DNA of 64,000 nucleotides from Rhodobacter sp. (GCA_030065095.1 JASJDP010000020.1:86060-150059), one strand, 5' to 3'; shown: positions 21,371 through 30,056, counted from the first letter of the stretch. Numbers and translations are program-made. The notes: generated by a model not told the origin, from the sequence alone.

Positions 21371-22095
21371 GCGGTCAGGCCGAGCCGATCCGCCAGTTCC
21401 TCGGCAGCCGCTTCGACGGCCGCGCCGTCCTGCCCGCGGATCACGATGTTGGCACCGTATTTTCCATCGCGCTGAAACGGATAGGAGCCGAACGACAAGT
21501 CGGGATTGGATTGCGCCAGCACGCCGAGCGGTCCGGCGATGTCGCCTTCGGCGAGTTCGACGCGGACCGAACGCGACACGACCGGCGCGCCGCCCCGAAG
21601 TGTCGGCAAAAGGCCTGCGGCCATGGCGGCGAAGATCGTCGGCACGCCTGCCATCACATGCACATTTCCAAGGGTGAAACCGGGCGCGGCGGAAACCGGG
21701 TTGTCGATCAGCGCGGCGCCCTCGGGAATGCGGGCCATGCGCAGGCGCGCCTCGTTCAGCTCGATGCCTTCGCGGTCGTAATGTGCCTGTAGGATCGCAC
21801 GGGCGTCATCACGAACACCGATCGGCAGGCCGAAGGCCGCGGCAATACAATCGGCGGTGATGTCGTCATGGGTCGGGCCGATCCCGCCAGAGGTGAAGAG
21901 GTGGTCAAACGCGCGTCGAAGCGCGTTCACCGCTCCGACAATGACGTCCGGGTCGTCGCCGACGAACCGGACCTCTTTCAGATCGATGCCGGCCTTGGCA
22001 AGCTCCCCCGCCAGATGGTGCATGTTGGCGTCACGGGTGCGGCCCGAGAGGATTTCGTCGCCGATCACAAGCATCGCGGCGGTGGGATTGGGCAT
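21367..22095 (-). CDS. CinA/MoaB-like molybdopterin-binding protein
   Basis: 242 residues with the MoCF-biosynthesis domain: AAMLVIGDEILSGRTRDAN at the start, LFTSGGIGPTHDDITADCI near residue 70 and PGFTLGNVHVMAGVP near 150. It lacks the second (amidase) domain of full CinA, so it is the short form found in many alphaproteobacteria. GAGGAG precedes the ATG at 22095. First gene of the leftward set; divergent from sfsA, with a structured repeat in between. Exact activity uncertain. Confidence 0.85.
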   Translation of the reverse strand: MPNPTAAMLVIGDEILSGRTRDANMHHLAGELAKAGIDLKEVRFVGDDPDVIVGAVNALRRAFDHLFTSGGIGPTHDDITADCIAAAFGLPIGVRDDARAILQAHYDREGIELNEARLRMARIPEGAALIDNPVSAAPGFTLGNVHVMAGVPTIFAAMAAGLLPTLRGGAPVVSRSVRVELAEGDIAGPLGVLAQSNPDLSFGSYPFQRDGKYGANIVIRGQDGAAVEAAAEELADRLGLTA

Positions 22096-22111
22096 TTCGG
22101 TCTCCTCTTGC

Positions 22112-22160
22112 GCCCAAGAATTTTCGAAAATTCTCGGCAAAACCCTTCGACGGATTTTGT
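22112..22160. repeat. Dispersed two-hairpin repeat, copy A
   Basis: An 18-base perfect palindrome AGAATTTTCGAAAATTCT at 22117-22134 is followed by a second inverted repeat CAAAACCC-TTCGAC-GGATTTTG at 22138-22159. The same two-hairpin plan, with core GGCAAAAyCCTyCGAmGGATTTTGT, is found on the opposite strand at 50762-50813. It lies between the divergent molybdopterin-binding gene and sfsA, so it is not acting as a terminator here. Confidence 0.65.
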
Positions 22161-22181
22161 GGGCGGTATAGGTGTTTGCCC

Positions 22182-22886
22182 ATGCGCTTTCAAACCCCCC
22201 TGATTCCCGCCCGCCTGGTGCGGCGATACAAACGTTTCCTGTCCGACATGGTGCTGGAGGACGGCCAAGAGGTTGTCGCGCATTGCCCCAATCCAGGCTC
22301 GATGATGGGACTGCAGGACCCCGGAATGCGCTGCTGGCTGGAGCCCAACGACGACCCGAAAAAGAAGCTGAAATACGGCTGGCGGCTTGTCGAACTTTCG
22401 GGCGGGCAGTGGTCTGGGATCGACACCGCCGTGCCGAACCGGGTGGTGAAGGAGGCGTTGCAGACCCGGCAGGTGCCGGAACTGGCGGCCTATTCAGGTG
22501 TCCGGCCCGAAGTGAAATATGGGCACAAGAGCCGGGTCGACTTTCTGCTGACCGAGCCGGGGCTGCCGAATGCCTATGTCGAGGTAAAGAACGTCCATCT
22601 GCGCCGCGACGGCGATTGGGCCGAGTTTCCCGACAGCGTGACGGCGCGCGGGGCGCGGCACCTGGACGACCTGGCGGCGATGGTGGCCGAAGGGCACCGC
22701 GCAGTGATGTTCTATTTCGTGCAACGCACCGATTGTGCGCGGTTCCGGCTGGCCGATGACATCGACCCCGGCTATGCCGGCGCCTTCGCGCGGGCGCGCG
22801 CCGCCGGTGTCGAGGCGGTGTGTTACGACAGCACGATCTCACCCGAGGGTGTCGCCCTGCGCGCACCGCTGCCCGTCGAGATCTGA
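22182..22886 (+). CDS. sfsA: Sugar fermentation stimulation protein SfsA
   Basis: 234 residues, full length for SfsA, a nuclease-like-fold protein of uncertain role. The signature segments are present: FLSDMVLEDGQEVVAHCPNP with GSMMGL near residue 35, PEVKYGHKSRVDFLLT near 108 and VEVKNVHLRRDGDWAEFPDS near 130, plus TARGARHLDDL. D-x-x-E-V-K type acidic residues suggest metal binding. ATG at 22182 chosen over an in-frame TTG two codons earlier. Same strand as map, with an opposing gene between. Confidence 0.95.
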   Translation: MRFQTPLIPARLVRRYKRFLSDMVLEDGQEVVAHCPNPGSMMGLQDPGMRCWLEPNDDPKKKLKYGWRLVELSGGQWSGIDTAVPNRVVKEALQTRQVPELAAYSGVRPEVKYGHKSRVDFLLTEPGLPNAYVEVKNVHLRRDGDWAEFPDSVTARGARHLDDLAAMVAEGHRAVMFYFVQRTDCARFRLADDIDPGYAGAFARARAAGVEAVCYDSTISPEGVALRAPLPVEI

Positions 22887-22903
22887 TCGGAACGCCTTGC
22901 GTT

Positions 22904-23536
22904 TCAGTCCGGCGCGTCGACCTTGATGGTAGGGTCGAATTCCACCGCGATCACATGGCGTTCAGGGGAAACGCCCTCGGTCCAGGGGTTGATGAATTCG
23001 GCCAGTTCGAATTTCACGATCTGGCCCGTGTCCGGATCAATCCAGATCTGGTCGAGGCTGCCGAAAAAGCTGCCGGTGGCATCCGGGGTGGTCTGGGTGC
23101 GGTAGGTGTAGTGCAGCAAGCCATCCTCGGTCTGCCCATGGCAGACCGTGTCGGTGAGATTATCGCGCTGTTCGGCGTATTGGCGGCGCAGGGTGGCCTC
23201 GCGGCCATCGGGCATCTGTGCGGGGTTCTTCGTCCACGGGCCGGTCTCGGAGGGGCCGTTCCAGAGGTCGCGGTCGATGGCCATGGTGAAGAAATTGGCG
23301 GCCGGTTCCCCGGCAATGGTTTTCAGCGGGCTTTCAATCGTGTTGCGGTATAGCCGGGTCGCGGTGCCGTCGGCATCGTAGATCTGCACGATCTGCCGGT
23401 GCGGCGGGCGCTGGAACGGATCGAGCGGACCGCTGAAGAGCGCGGCAATCTCGGTGCGGCAGGTGTCCGCAGCCGCGGGGACGGTGAGGATCACCGCAAG
23501 ACCGGCGGCGAGCGAAAAGAGGTGGCGGGCGATCAT
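22904..23536 (-). CDS. Secreted protein of unknown function
   Basis: 210 residues beginning MIARHLFSLAAGLAVILTVPAAADT, a clear signal peptide with cleavage at AAA. Two Cys residues (near residue 26 and in DTVCHGQ near 130) could pair. The C-terminal half (TQTTPDATGSFFGSLDQIWI and FELAEFINPWTEG) is beta-rich, reminiscent of outer-membrane-associated lipocalin-type folds, but I do not recognise a family. Located between sfsA and map on the opposite strand. Confidence 0.65.
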   Translation of the reverse strand: MIARHLFSLAAGLAVILTVPAAADTCRTEIAALFSGPLDPFQRPPHRQIVQIYDADGTATRLYRNTIESPLKTIAGEPAANFFTMAIDRDLWNGPSETGPWTKNPAQMPDGREATLRRQYAEQRDNLTDTVCHGQTEDGLLHYTYRTQTTPDATGSFFGSLDQIWIDPDTGQIVKFELAEFINPWTEGVSPERHVIAVEFDPTIKVDAPD

Positions 23537-23665
23537 GGGCGGCTCTTCAAATCGTGGTTTTCGGTCCGTTCGGCCGGATTGAACGCAGATTGCAAAGGTT
23601 CGCAGGCAGACGCAAGCATCTGGTCCTTTCACATCGCCTCGCCTATGTAAGGCGGAAGTTGAACG

Positions 23666-24490
23666 ATGGAGTTTCGCGTGGACGAGCGCAACCGGGGACG
23701 GCTGACCAGGGACGGCATCCGCATCTATGAAGCGGCGGATTTCGCCGGCATGCACAAGGCTGGACGGCTGGCGGCCGAAATCCTCGATGCCGTCGCGCCG
23801 TTGGTTCAGGTCGGCCAGACCACGGGTGCTCTGGATGCGGAAATCGAGAGGATGGTCGCCGAGGCCGGGGCGACCTCTGCCACCATCGGCTACAAGGGGT
23901 ATCAGCACGCGTCCTGCATTTCGGTGAACCACGTGGTCTGTCACGGGATCCCGGGCCCGAAGGTCCTGAAGGACGGTGACGTCCTGAACATCGACGTCAC
24001 CGTGGTCGTCGACGGCTGGTTCGGCGACACCAGCCGGATGTATGTGGCCGGCAAGTTGAGCCGCCGGGCCGAAAGGCTGATCCAGGTTACCCATGACGCG
24101 CTGTTCAAGGGGATCGCGGCGGTGAAGCCCGGAAACACGTTCGGCGATATCGGGCATGCGATCCAGACCTTCGTCGAGGCCAACCGGATGTCGGTGGTAC
24201 GCGATTTCTGCGGTCATGGGCTGGGGCGGGTATTTCACGCGCCGCCGAATGTGCTGCACTACGGGCGACCCGGAACGGGACCGGTGCTGGAGGAAGGCAT
24301 GTTCTTCACCATCGAGCCGATGGTGAACCTCGGGCGGCCCGAAACCAAGGTTCTGGCCGACGACTGGACAGCGGTAACCCGGGATAAGTCGTTGTCGGCG
24401 CAGTTTGAACATTCGGTGGGGGTGACGGCGACCGGCTGCGAGCTGTTCACATTGTCACCGGCGGGAAAGTTCCATCCGACCTGGGGGTAG
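23666..24490 (+). CDS. map: Methionine aminopeptidase, type I
   Basis: Removes the N-terminal Met from nascent proteins. 274 residues with the pita-bread fold. Dinuclear metal ligands are visible as Asp in LNIDVTVVVDGWFGDTSRM, His in GHGLGRVFHAPPN, and Glu in FFTIEPMVN and QFEHSVGVT; the substrate-site His is in NHVVCHGIPG. ATG at 23666 follows GGAAGTTGAACG. The short N terminus without a zinc-finger extension makes it type Ia. sfsA-map proximity is common in alphaproteobacteria. Confidence 0.96.
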   Translation: MEFRVDERNRGRLTRDGIRIYEAADFAGMHKAGRLAAEILDAVAPLVQVGQTTGALDAEIERMVAEAGATSATIGYKGYQHASCISVNHVVCHGIPGPKVLKDGDVLNIDVTVVVDGWFGDTSRMYVAGKLSRRAERLIQVTHDALFKGIAAVKPGNTFGDIGHAIQTFVEANRMSVVRDFCGHGLGRVFHAPPNVLHYGRPGTGPVLEEGMFFTIEPMVNLGRPETKVLADDWTAVTRDKSLSAQFEHSVGVTATGCELFTLSPAGKFHPTWG

Positions 24491-24533
24491 TCGTCTGAAT
24501 TCGTGCAGAAGTCTGTTCTGACCGGGGACCGGC

Positions 24534-25706
24534 TCACCGGTTGTCCAGTGCCCGTTCCAACATGTCGAGAGCCCCGTCCAGACGGGCACGGGGACAGGCA
24601 ATGTTCAGGCGGGCGAAGCCCGCGCCCTGCGCACCGAATGAAATACCACGCGTAACGGCCCAATTGGCCCTGCCCCGGAGGAACGCGTGCAGCGCGCCGG
24701 GATCGAACCCAAGCGCGCGGAAATCGAGCCAGAGGAGAAAGGTGCCCTCGGGCTCGATCAGCGTGACGTCCGGCACTTCGTCAAGGCGGGTACGAACGAG
24801 GGATAGGTTTTCCCGTAGATAATCGATAACCGCGTCGAGCCAGGCACCGCCATCCCGGTAGGCGGCCATCATCGCCACATTGGCGAAAGCATTGTTCTTG
24901 TTGACCGTCAGGCGGCTGTTCTCGGCCTGAAAGTGAGCGCGGCGATCCGTGTCCGGCACGATTGTGAACGCGGAACAGCAGCCCGCAATGTTGAAGCTTT
25001 TGGCCGGAGACAGGATCGTCACGCTGTTTGCAGCGTGCCGGGACCCAAGCGAGGCAAAGGGCGTGAAGCGGTGGCCCGGAAAGATGATATCGCCGTGGAG
25101 TTCGTCCGTCACGACAAGGACCCCGTTGCGCAAACAGATCTCGCCGAGGCGCATGAGTTCCATGCGGGTCCAGACACGGCCCACCGGATTGTGCGGATTG
25201 CAGAGAAACAGCAGACGGTTTTTCGGATTTGCGGCAAGAGCGTCCAGCCCGGCAAAGTCGATCTCGTAGCGTCCGTCGCGCAGGATCAGCGGGTTCTCGG
25301 CGACGGTCCGGTGATTTTCGCGGATGATGTCGAAGAAGTCGAAGAACACCGGAGGCTGGACAATGATCCCCTCGCCGGGGTCTGTGAACGCTGAGGCGGC
25401 GATGGCGAGGCTGTTGAGCGCGTTCGGCGCACGCAGGATATGATTCGGGTCGACGGTCCAGCCGTGGCGGATGCGCAACCACTGGGTCAGAGCGGGGATC
25501 AGGCCATCCGGGACGGCCTCGTAGCCGAAGATCCCGTGCTGCAGGCGTGCGTGCAGGGCGTCAAGGATCGGCGGCGCAACCTCGAAATCCATATCGGCGA
25601 CACCTGCGGCGAATAGGCGGTCGCTATCCTCTCCCAGAACGATGCGATGGGTCTTGAGCGCCGGGACGGCGCGGCGATCGGGCGGATGGTCGAAATTGAA
25701 CGGCAT
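24534..25706 (-). CDS. MalY/PatB-type PLP aminotransferase (C-S lyase)
   Basis: 390 residues of fold-type I PLP enzymes. The MalY/PatB opening WxADMDFEVAPPILDAL-like segment is present as GVADMDFEVAPPILDALHAR; LCNPHNPVGRVWTRMEL and VTDELHGDIIFPGH carry the Asn and Asp that hold the cofactor, and SPAKSFNIAG carries the Schiff-base Lys. Members cleave cystathionine and related C-S bonds. Start ATG at 25706 overlaps the DoeB-like stop by one base (TGATG), so the two form an operon and may act on the same amino-acid pathway. Confidence 0.88.
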   Translation of the reverse strand: MPFNFDHPPDRRAVPALKTHRIVLGEDSDRLFAAGVADMDFEVAPPILDALHARLQHGIFGYEAVPDGLIPALTQWLRIRHGWTVDPNHILRAPNALNSLAIAASAFTDPGEGIIVQPPVFFDFFDIIRENHRTVAENPLILRDGRYEIDFAGLDALAANPKNRLLFLCNPHNPVGRVWTRMELMRLGEICLRNGVLVVTDELHGDIIFPGHRFTPFASLGSRHAANSVTILSPAKSFNIAGCCSAFTIVPDTDRRAHFQAENSRLTVNKNNAFANVAMMAAYRDGGAWLDAVIDYLRENLSLVRTRLDEVPDVTLIEPEGTFLLWLDFRALGFDPGALHAFLRGRANWAVTRGISFGAQGAGFARLNIACPRARLDGALDMLERALDNR

Positions 25707-26713
25707 CAGACGTCCCTGGCATCGCGGGCGATCTGGTACACGGCGTCGCCGATCTCCACGCGGGCGGGCGGGCGCTTGGCCAGTACGATGCCCGAATACG
25801 GCGAAGGGACGGGAGTTGGCATTCGGCAGGGCTTCAAAGGATCGTGGATCGCGCCCATGGACTCGCCCACGTCCACGGGTTCGCCGATGTCCTTGAAGGG
25901 CTCGAAAATACCCGCGTCTCGGGCGTAGACCGACCCCTGCGCATGAAGCTCGCGCGTGCCGTGGGCCGCGTCGGGTGAGTAGCCGGGCAGCATGCCCAGC
26001 CCGTGCAGGATGCGTTTGAGGCCGCGTTCGGTCCTGGAGAGGATGTCTTGCGACACCGCACCGGCGCCACCGAGTTCGGCCATCACCGAGATAACGCCGT
26101 TACGGTTGGCCGCGCCCATCGCGGTCCGGGCGGTCGAGGCACGGCCGCCGCCGCTGGTGAAAACCCATGCGTAGGGCAGATCAAAGGCGGTTTGCAGGGA
26201 AAGAAGCTGCGCCGTTTCTTCGGGGGTGTGGCCTTTGCCGCGCAAAAGCGTCGGCGGGTAGAAGAGCGAACTGCCCCCGGAATGGAGATCGACCATGACA
26301 TGGGCGCGCGGGATCAGCACGGTCTCCAGAAAATGCGCGATGACCTGGGTCGGCGTGCCATGCGGGTCGCCGGGGAAGGTGCGATTGAGGTTGCCACCGT
26401 CGATGGGCGAGGTGCGCGTTGCGGCGCGCGCGGCGGGGGCATTGGTCATGGGAAGAATGATGAGCTGACCGGTTATGTCATCAAGCGCCAGGTCCCGGGC
26501 CAGGCTGCTCAGCGCGATCTGGCCCTCATATTCGTCGCCGTGAACGCCCGCGAGCATCAGCACGACCGGGCCATCCCCATTCCTGATCGAGACGACGGGG
26601 ATCGGGATCCAGCCATAGGCGCTTTGGTGGGTGGAATGTGGAAGGCGGAGGAAACCGGTTTGTTTTCCCGACGCGTCGAGATCGACTTCGGATGTGATCG
26701 GATTGTCTGGCAC
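25706..26713 (-). CDS. DoeB-like N-acyl amino-acid deacylase
   Basis: 335-residue zinc hydrolase of the succinylglutamate desuccinylase/aspartoacylase family. Zinc ligands are seen in GVHGDEYEGQIAL (HxxE) and VMVDLHSGGSS (His); RTSPIDGGNLNRTFPG is the family's substrate loop. It resembles DoeB, which removes acetate from N-alpha-acetyl-diaminobutyrate in ectoine breakdown, but no other doe gene is nearby, so the substrate is open. Starts with GTG at 26713 behind AAGGGGAGTGGAAG; no ATG is available near that position. Confidence 0.75.
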   Translation of the reverse strand: MPDNPITSEVDLDASGKQTGFLRLPHSTHQSAYGWIPIPVVSIRNGDGPVVLMLAGVHGDEYEGQIALSSLARDLALDDITGQLIILPMTNAPAARAATRTSPIDGGNLNRTFPGDPHGTPTQVIAHFLETVLIPRAHVMVDLHSGGSSLFYPPTLLRGKGHTPEETAQLLSLQTAFDLPYAWVFTSGGGRASTARTAMGAANRNGVISVMAELGGAGAVSQDILSRTERGLKRILHGLGMLPGYSPDAAHGTRELHAQGSVYARDAGIFEPFKDIGEPVDVGESMGAIHDPLKPCRMPTPVPSPYSGIVLAKRPPARVEIGDAVYQIARDARDV

Positions 26714-26787
26714 CTTCCACTCCCCTTGATGGGGATCAGGAATAGACTTTGTGAAACGGCAGGGGAATGCGTGAAACCGGCGCGCCG

Positions 26788-26964
26788 TCAGTCGGCGTCG
26801 CGATCACTGTCTTCGCGCCACCGGCGCAGAAGTTCCGGCTCGCCGCCGCGTGTGGTCAGGATATCGCCGATCAGGACCGGCTGCGGCCGCGGTTTCGGCT
26901 GTGGAGCCGAGGTCGTTTCGACCGTGTCGGGCCAAGTCCAGAATTCTGCGAAAGCGGTCAGCAT
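26788..26964 (-). CDS. Small hypothetical protein (58 aa)
   Basis: An ATG at 26964 opens a 58-codon frame ending at TGA 26790-26788: it begins MLTAFAEFWTWPDTVETTSA, has a Pro/Lys-rich middle (PQPKPRPQPVLIGD) and ends with a charged helix (ELLRRWREDSDRDAD). Third-position GC is high as in neighbouring genes and it fills the gap between the HAD and DoeB-like genes on the same strand. No family recognised; it could be chance, so confidence is modest. Confidence 0.4.
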   Translation of the reverse strand: MLTAFAEFWTWPDTVETTSAPQPKPRPQPVLIGDILTTRGGEPELLRRWREDSDRDAD

Positions 26965-27011
26965 GGGATGAGACTACCGCAGTTTTAAATGGCGGCGAAG
27001 CCCCCGGAGGA

Positions 27012-27662
27012 TCAAATCTGCAAAAGCGCGGGAAGATCTGCCATACGGTGGAATACCGTCGCACCTGTGGCGGCCAACCGCGTGCCATCATCATGGGCGG
27101 CAAAGCCGAAACAGCGCATCCCGGCGCGGCTTGCCGCGGTACAGCCCGAAACGCTGTCGTCCACCACGGCGCAGCGGCTGGGCGGCACGCCGAATTCACC
27201 GGCGGCAATCAGAAACAGGCCAGGGTCGGGCTTGGCGGTGCCGTGGACATGGGCAGAATAAAGCCGGTCCGTGAGGCGGGCATGCAGGGCCGGGTGCTGG
27301 CCCAGCGTGATCGCCATCTTGCGCAACGAACCGTTGGACCCGACGCAATACGGGATACCGGCGGTGTCGAGACGGTCGAGCACCTGTTCGACGCCCGGGA
27401 TCAACGGGGTGCCTTCGGCAAGGCGGACGTACATCGTTTCATAGAAAGCCTCGACCCAACCGTCGCGAATATCGGCGCCCATCGCGGCGGCTTGCTGTCC
27501 CACCGCACGCATGGTGCCGCCGGTGAACATACGGTCGATCTCTTGTTGCGAGAGGGTCAGGCCGCGTTGTGCGAAGTCCTGTTGCAGCAATTCGTTGGTG
27601 ATCGGCTCGCTGTCCACGAGCACGCCGTCGCAGTCAAAGATCACAAGGTCCGGGCGGGTCAT
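27012..27662 (-). CDS. HAD-superfamily phosphatase (beta-PGM-like)
   Basis: 216 residues. Motif I DLVIFDCDGVLVDSEP at residue 5 with nucleophile Asp, motif II Ser in CVGSNGSLRK near 105, Lys in HGTAKPDPGLFL near 145 and motif IV CAVVDDSVSGCTAAS near 168; the cap lies between motifs I and II. This is the phosphoglycolate phosphatase / beta-phosphoglucomutase-like group, with substrate unknown. ATG at 27662 overlaps the rsmD stop (ATGA), so the two are coupled. Confidence 0.9.
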   Translation of the reverse strand: MTRPDLVIFDCDGVLVDSEPITNELLQQDFAQRGLTLSQQEIDRMFTGGTMRAVGQQAAAMGADIRDGWVEAFYETMYVRLAEGTPLIPGVEQVLDRLDTAGIPYCVGSNGSLRKMAITLGQHPALHARLTDRLYSAHVHGTAKPDPGLFLIAAGEFGVPPSRCAVVDDSVSGCTAASRAGMRCFGFAAHDDGTRLAATGATVFHRMADLPALLQI

Positions 27663-28222
27663 GGCGTGTACTCGAGGATGGTGATGTGGGTGTCGCCGTA
27701 ACGGCGCGTGTCGAGGAAGGCAAAGCCGTCCGGGGCGGTTTGCGGGGCGTGTTCCTCCCAGACGATGATGGCGCCGGGGGCCAGCCACTGACCGGCCCTG
27801 GCCGAGGCCAGCGCCCGTTCGCCGAGCTGTTGGCGGTAAGGGGGGTCGAGGAAGACCAAGGTGAACGGGGCGGCATGGTTCTGGCCGAGGCGGGTGGCGT
27901 CGCGCCGGAAGAGCTTGACCTGGCCGCCGGCCTGCATAAGCGCGGTGTTCTCGCGGATCAGGGCGCGGGCCCGGGCGCCGTCGTCGACAAAGGTCACATG
28001 TGCCGCCCCGCGCGACAGCGCCTCGAACCCCAGCGCGCCGGTGCCTGCAAACAGGTCGAGGACGCGCGCGCCGGCGACGGGGTCGCCATACCGGCCGGAG
28101 GCGAGAATGTTGAACAGGCTCTCGCGGACGCGGTCGGGGGTGGGGCGCAGGTGCGCGGAGGCATCGCCCTTGCCGATGGCGGCAAGGCGCAGGCCGCGTT
28201 TTGCCCCGGCGACGATGCGCAT
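27659..28222 (-). CDS. rsmD: 16S rRNA (guanine-966-N2)-methyltransferase
   Basis: Methylates G966 of 16S rRNA using SAM. 187 residues: starts MRIVAGAKRGLRL, then RPTPDRVRESLFNIL near 30, the SAM loop VLDLFAGTGALGFEALSRGA near 55, and the catalytic motif LVFLDPPYRQQ (DPPY) near 123. These are the RsmD family markers. ATG at 28222 overlaps the upstream reductase stop by one base and its own stop overlaps the HAD gene, giving a tightly packed three-gene run. Confidence 0.95.
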   Translation of the reverse strand: MRIVAGAKRGLRLAAIGKGDASAHLRPTPDRVRESLFNILASGRYGDPVAGARVLDLFAGTGALGFEALSRGAAHVTFVDDGARARALIRENTALMQAGGQVKLFRRDATRLGQNHAAPFTLVFLDPPYRQQLGERALASARAGQWLAPGAIIVWEEHAPQTAPDGFAFLDTRRYGDTHITILEYTP

Positions 28223-29427
28223 CAGGCGCGCAAGAGCGGTTTCAGGTCGGCCTCTGTGTCGCCGACCACTGCCGGATCCGGCGATTTGCCCATTTCGATC
28301 AGACGTTTGCCGATCATGTAGGCGCGGGCATCGTTCATCGCGTCGACCGCAAGCAACCGGTCGCCTGCGTAGTACCAGTAGGACACCGCCGCGCCGCTGC
28401 CGCGAGTGACAAGGCGGTCGTAGCCCGTGTTGAGCCCCGCGATCTGCAGTTTGCAGTCGTATTGATCCGACCAGAACCAGGGGACGGGGGCATACTCCTT
28501 GTCCGCGCCAAGCATGTTTTCGGCAACGCACTCGGCCTGGTCGATGGCATTCTGCACGCTTTCGAGGCGGATGCGGCGGCCCTGGTAGGGGAAGGACGCG
28601 CAGTCGCCTGCAGCCCAGATCGACGGGTCGGCTGTGCGGCCCTGCGCATCGGTTTTTATGCCGTTGTCGATGTCTAGCCCCGCAGCCTCGGCGAGTTCGG
28701 TCGCCGGCGTTATCCCAATGCCCGTGACGACGACGTCCAGGGCAAGTTCCGTGCCGTCGGACAGGATCGCCCCGGTCACATGATCGTCGCCGGTCAGATG
28801 CTTGAGCCCGGTGCCTTCGCGGATCTCGACGCCGTGGCTTTGATGCAGCGCGCGGAAATAGGCGGAGGTTTCCGGAGAGGCAACGCGCTGCAGAATGCGA
28901 TCGGCCATTTCGATCAGCGTCACGCGCATGCCCCTGGCAGCCGCGACCGCAGCCGCCTCGAGCCCGATATAGCCGCCGCCGACGATCAGCACACCGGCGC
29001 CCCGCACAAAGGCCGGGGCCATTTCGTCGACGTCCCGCAGGGTCCGTACGACATGGACACCTGCAAGCTCGCCGCCGATGGCGCCCGGCAGGCGCCGCGG
29101 GACCGCGCCGGTGCAGAGCGCAAGCTGGTCATAGGCGATCTGATGGCCGCCCGCGATCACCACCTTGTCGGCGCGGTCGATGGCGACGGCGGTCGCATTG
29201 GTCAAAAGCCCGATACCGTTTTCGGCGTAGAAGCTTGGCGGTCTCAGATAGAGACGTTCGAGATCCATCTCGCCCAGAAGGTATTTTTTCGACAGCGGCG
29301 GGCGCTGGTAGGGCGGGGCGTTTTCCTCGCCGATCAGCGTGATCGGGCCGGTATGGCCAAGCGCCCGCAGCTTTGCCGTCAGCGAGGCTCCCGCCTGGCC
29401 CGCGCCGATCACGACGATTTTGTCCAT
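28222..29427 (-). CDS. FAD-dependent ferredoxin/rubredoxin reductase
   Basis: 401-residue pyridine nucleotide-disulfide oxidoreductase of the ferredoxin reductase type (putidaredoxin reductase-like). FAD fold at MDKIVVIGAGQAGASLTAKL, NAD fold at VLIVGGGYIGLEAAAVAAAR near residue 148, second FAD motif SIWAAGDCASFPYQG near 278, and the reductase C-terminal domain with PWFWSDQYDCKLQIAGL. It transfers electrons from NAD(P)H to a small Fe-S protein, often feeding a P450 or dioxygenase, but no such partner gene is adjacent. Divergent from the peroxiredoxin gene. Confidence 0.9.
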   Translation of the reverse strand: MDKIVVIGAGQAGASLTAKLRALGHTGPITLIGEENAPPYQRPPLSKKYLLGEMDLERLYLRPPSFYAENGIGLLTNATAVAIDRADKVVIAGGHQIAYDQLALCTGAVPRRLPGAIGGELAGVHVVRTLRDVDEMAPAFVRGAGVLIVGGGYIGLEAAAVAAARGMRVTLIEMADRILQRVASPETSAYFRALHQSHGVEIREGTGLKHLTGDDHVTGAILSDGTELALDVVVTGIGITPATELAEAAGLDIDNGIKTDAQGRTADPSIWAAGDCASFPYQGRRIRLESVQNAIDQAECVAENMLGADKEYAPVPWFWSDQYDCKLQIAGLNTGYDRLVTRGSGAAVSYWYYAGDRLLAVDAMNDARAYMIGKRLIEMGKSPDPAVVGDTEADLKPLLRA

Positions 29428-29512
29428 GTCTGCCCCCTGCAGGTCTGGTCTGCGCGTTTGGCCCAGCTATATCCTGTGCACTGTGAAACGCAATTGACGA
29501 AGGGACAGGATC

Positions 29513-30004
29513 ATGGCGATTGGCGAAGGCGACACTCTACCGGCCGCGAGCCTGCTGCAGCTCGGAGAAAACGGACCGGAAGCGGTGGATCTTGGCGGCA
29601 AACTGTCGGGTCGCAAGGTGATCCTCTTTGCAGTGCCCGGGGCCTATACCCCGACCTGCAGCTCGGCGCATGTGCCGAGCTTTGTCCGGACCCGGGATCA
29701 GTTCCTGGAAAAAGGTGTGGACGAGATCATCTGTGTTTCGGTCAACGACCCCTTCGTGATGAAGGCGTGGGGCGAGGCAACCGGTGCGGCCGAGGCGGGC
29801 ATAACCATGCTGGGCGATGCGGATGCGGCGTTCACCAAGGCGATCGGCATGGCGTTCACCGCGCCGCCTGCGGGGCTGATGGACCGGTCCAAGCGCTTTG
29901 CGATGTATGTCGAAGACGGTGTGGTGAAGGTACTGCACGAAGAAGAAGGCCCGGGCGTCTGCGAGGTTTCCGGCGGCGAGGCGATGCTGGCCGCGATCGG
30001 ATGA
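29513..30004 (+). CDS. Peroxiredoxin (Prx5 type)
   Basis: 163 residues. Reduces peroxides with a thiol. The active-site motif is PGAYTPTCSSAHVPSF with the peroxidatic Cys at about residue 49; a second Cys in PGVCEVSG near 152 matches the resolving position of Prx5-like enzymes; the Arg in MDRSKRFAMYVEDG is conserved. The family reductant can be glutathione or thioredoxin. ATG at 29513 follows AAGGGACAGGATC. Monocistronic and divergent from the reductase gene. Confidence 0.92.
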   Translation: MAIGEGDTLPAASLLQLGENGPEAVDLGGKLSGRKVILFAVPGAYTPTCSSAHVPSFVRTRDQFLEKGVDEIICVSVNDPFVMKAWGEATGAAEAGITMLGDADAAFTKAIGMAFTAPPAGLMDRSKRFAMYVEDGVVKVLHEEEGPGVCEVSGGEAMLAAIG

Positions 30005-30056
30005 TCGAAATGTGCGCTTCCGCGCGCGGTTTTCTGCCAGGATGACGTAAGCCGGG

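Noticed and set aside
23570..23610. Sequence GAACGCAGATTGCAAAGGTTCGC resembling the flank of repeat copy 1
   Set aside because: Similarity covers only about 25 bases with gaps and lacks the inverted arms, so it is too weak to call a third copy.
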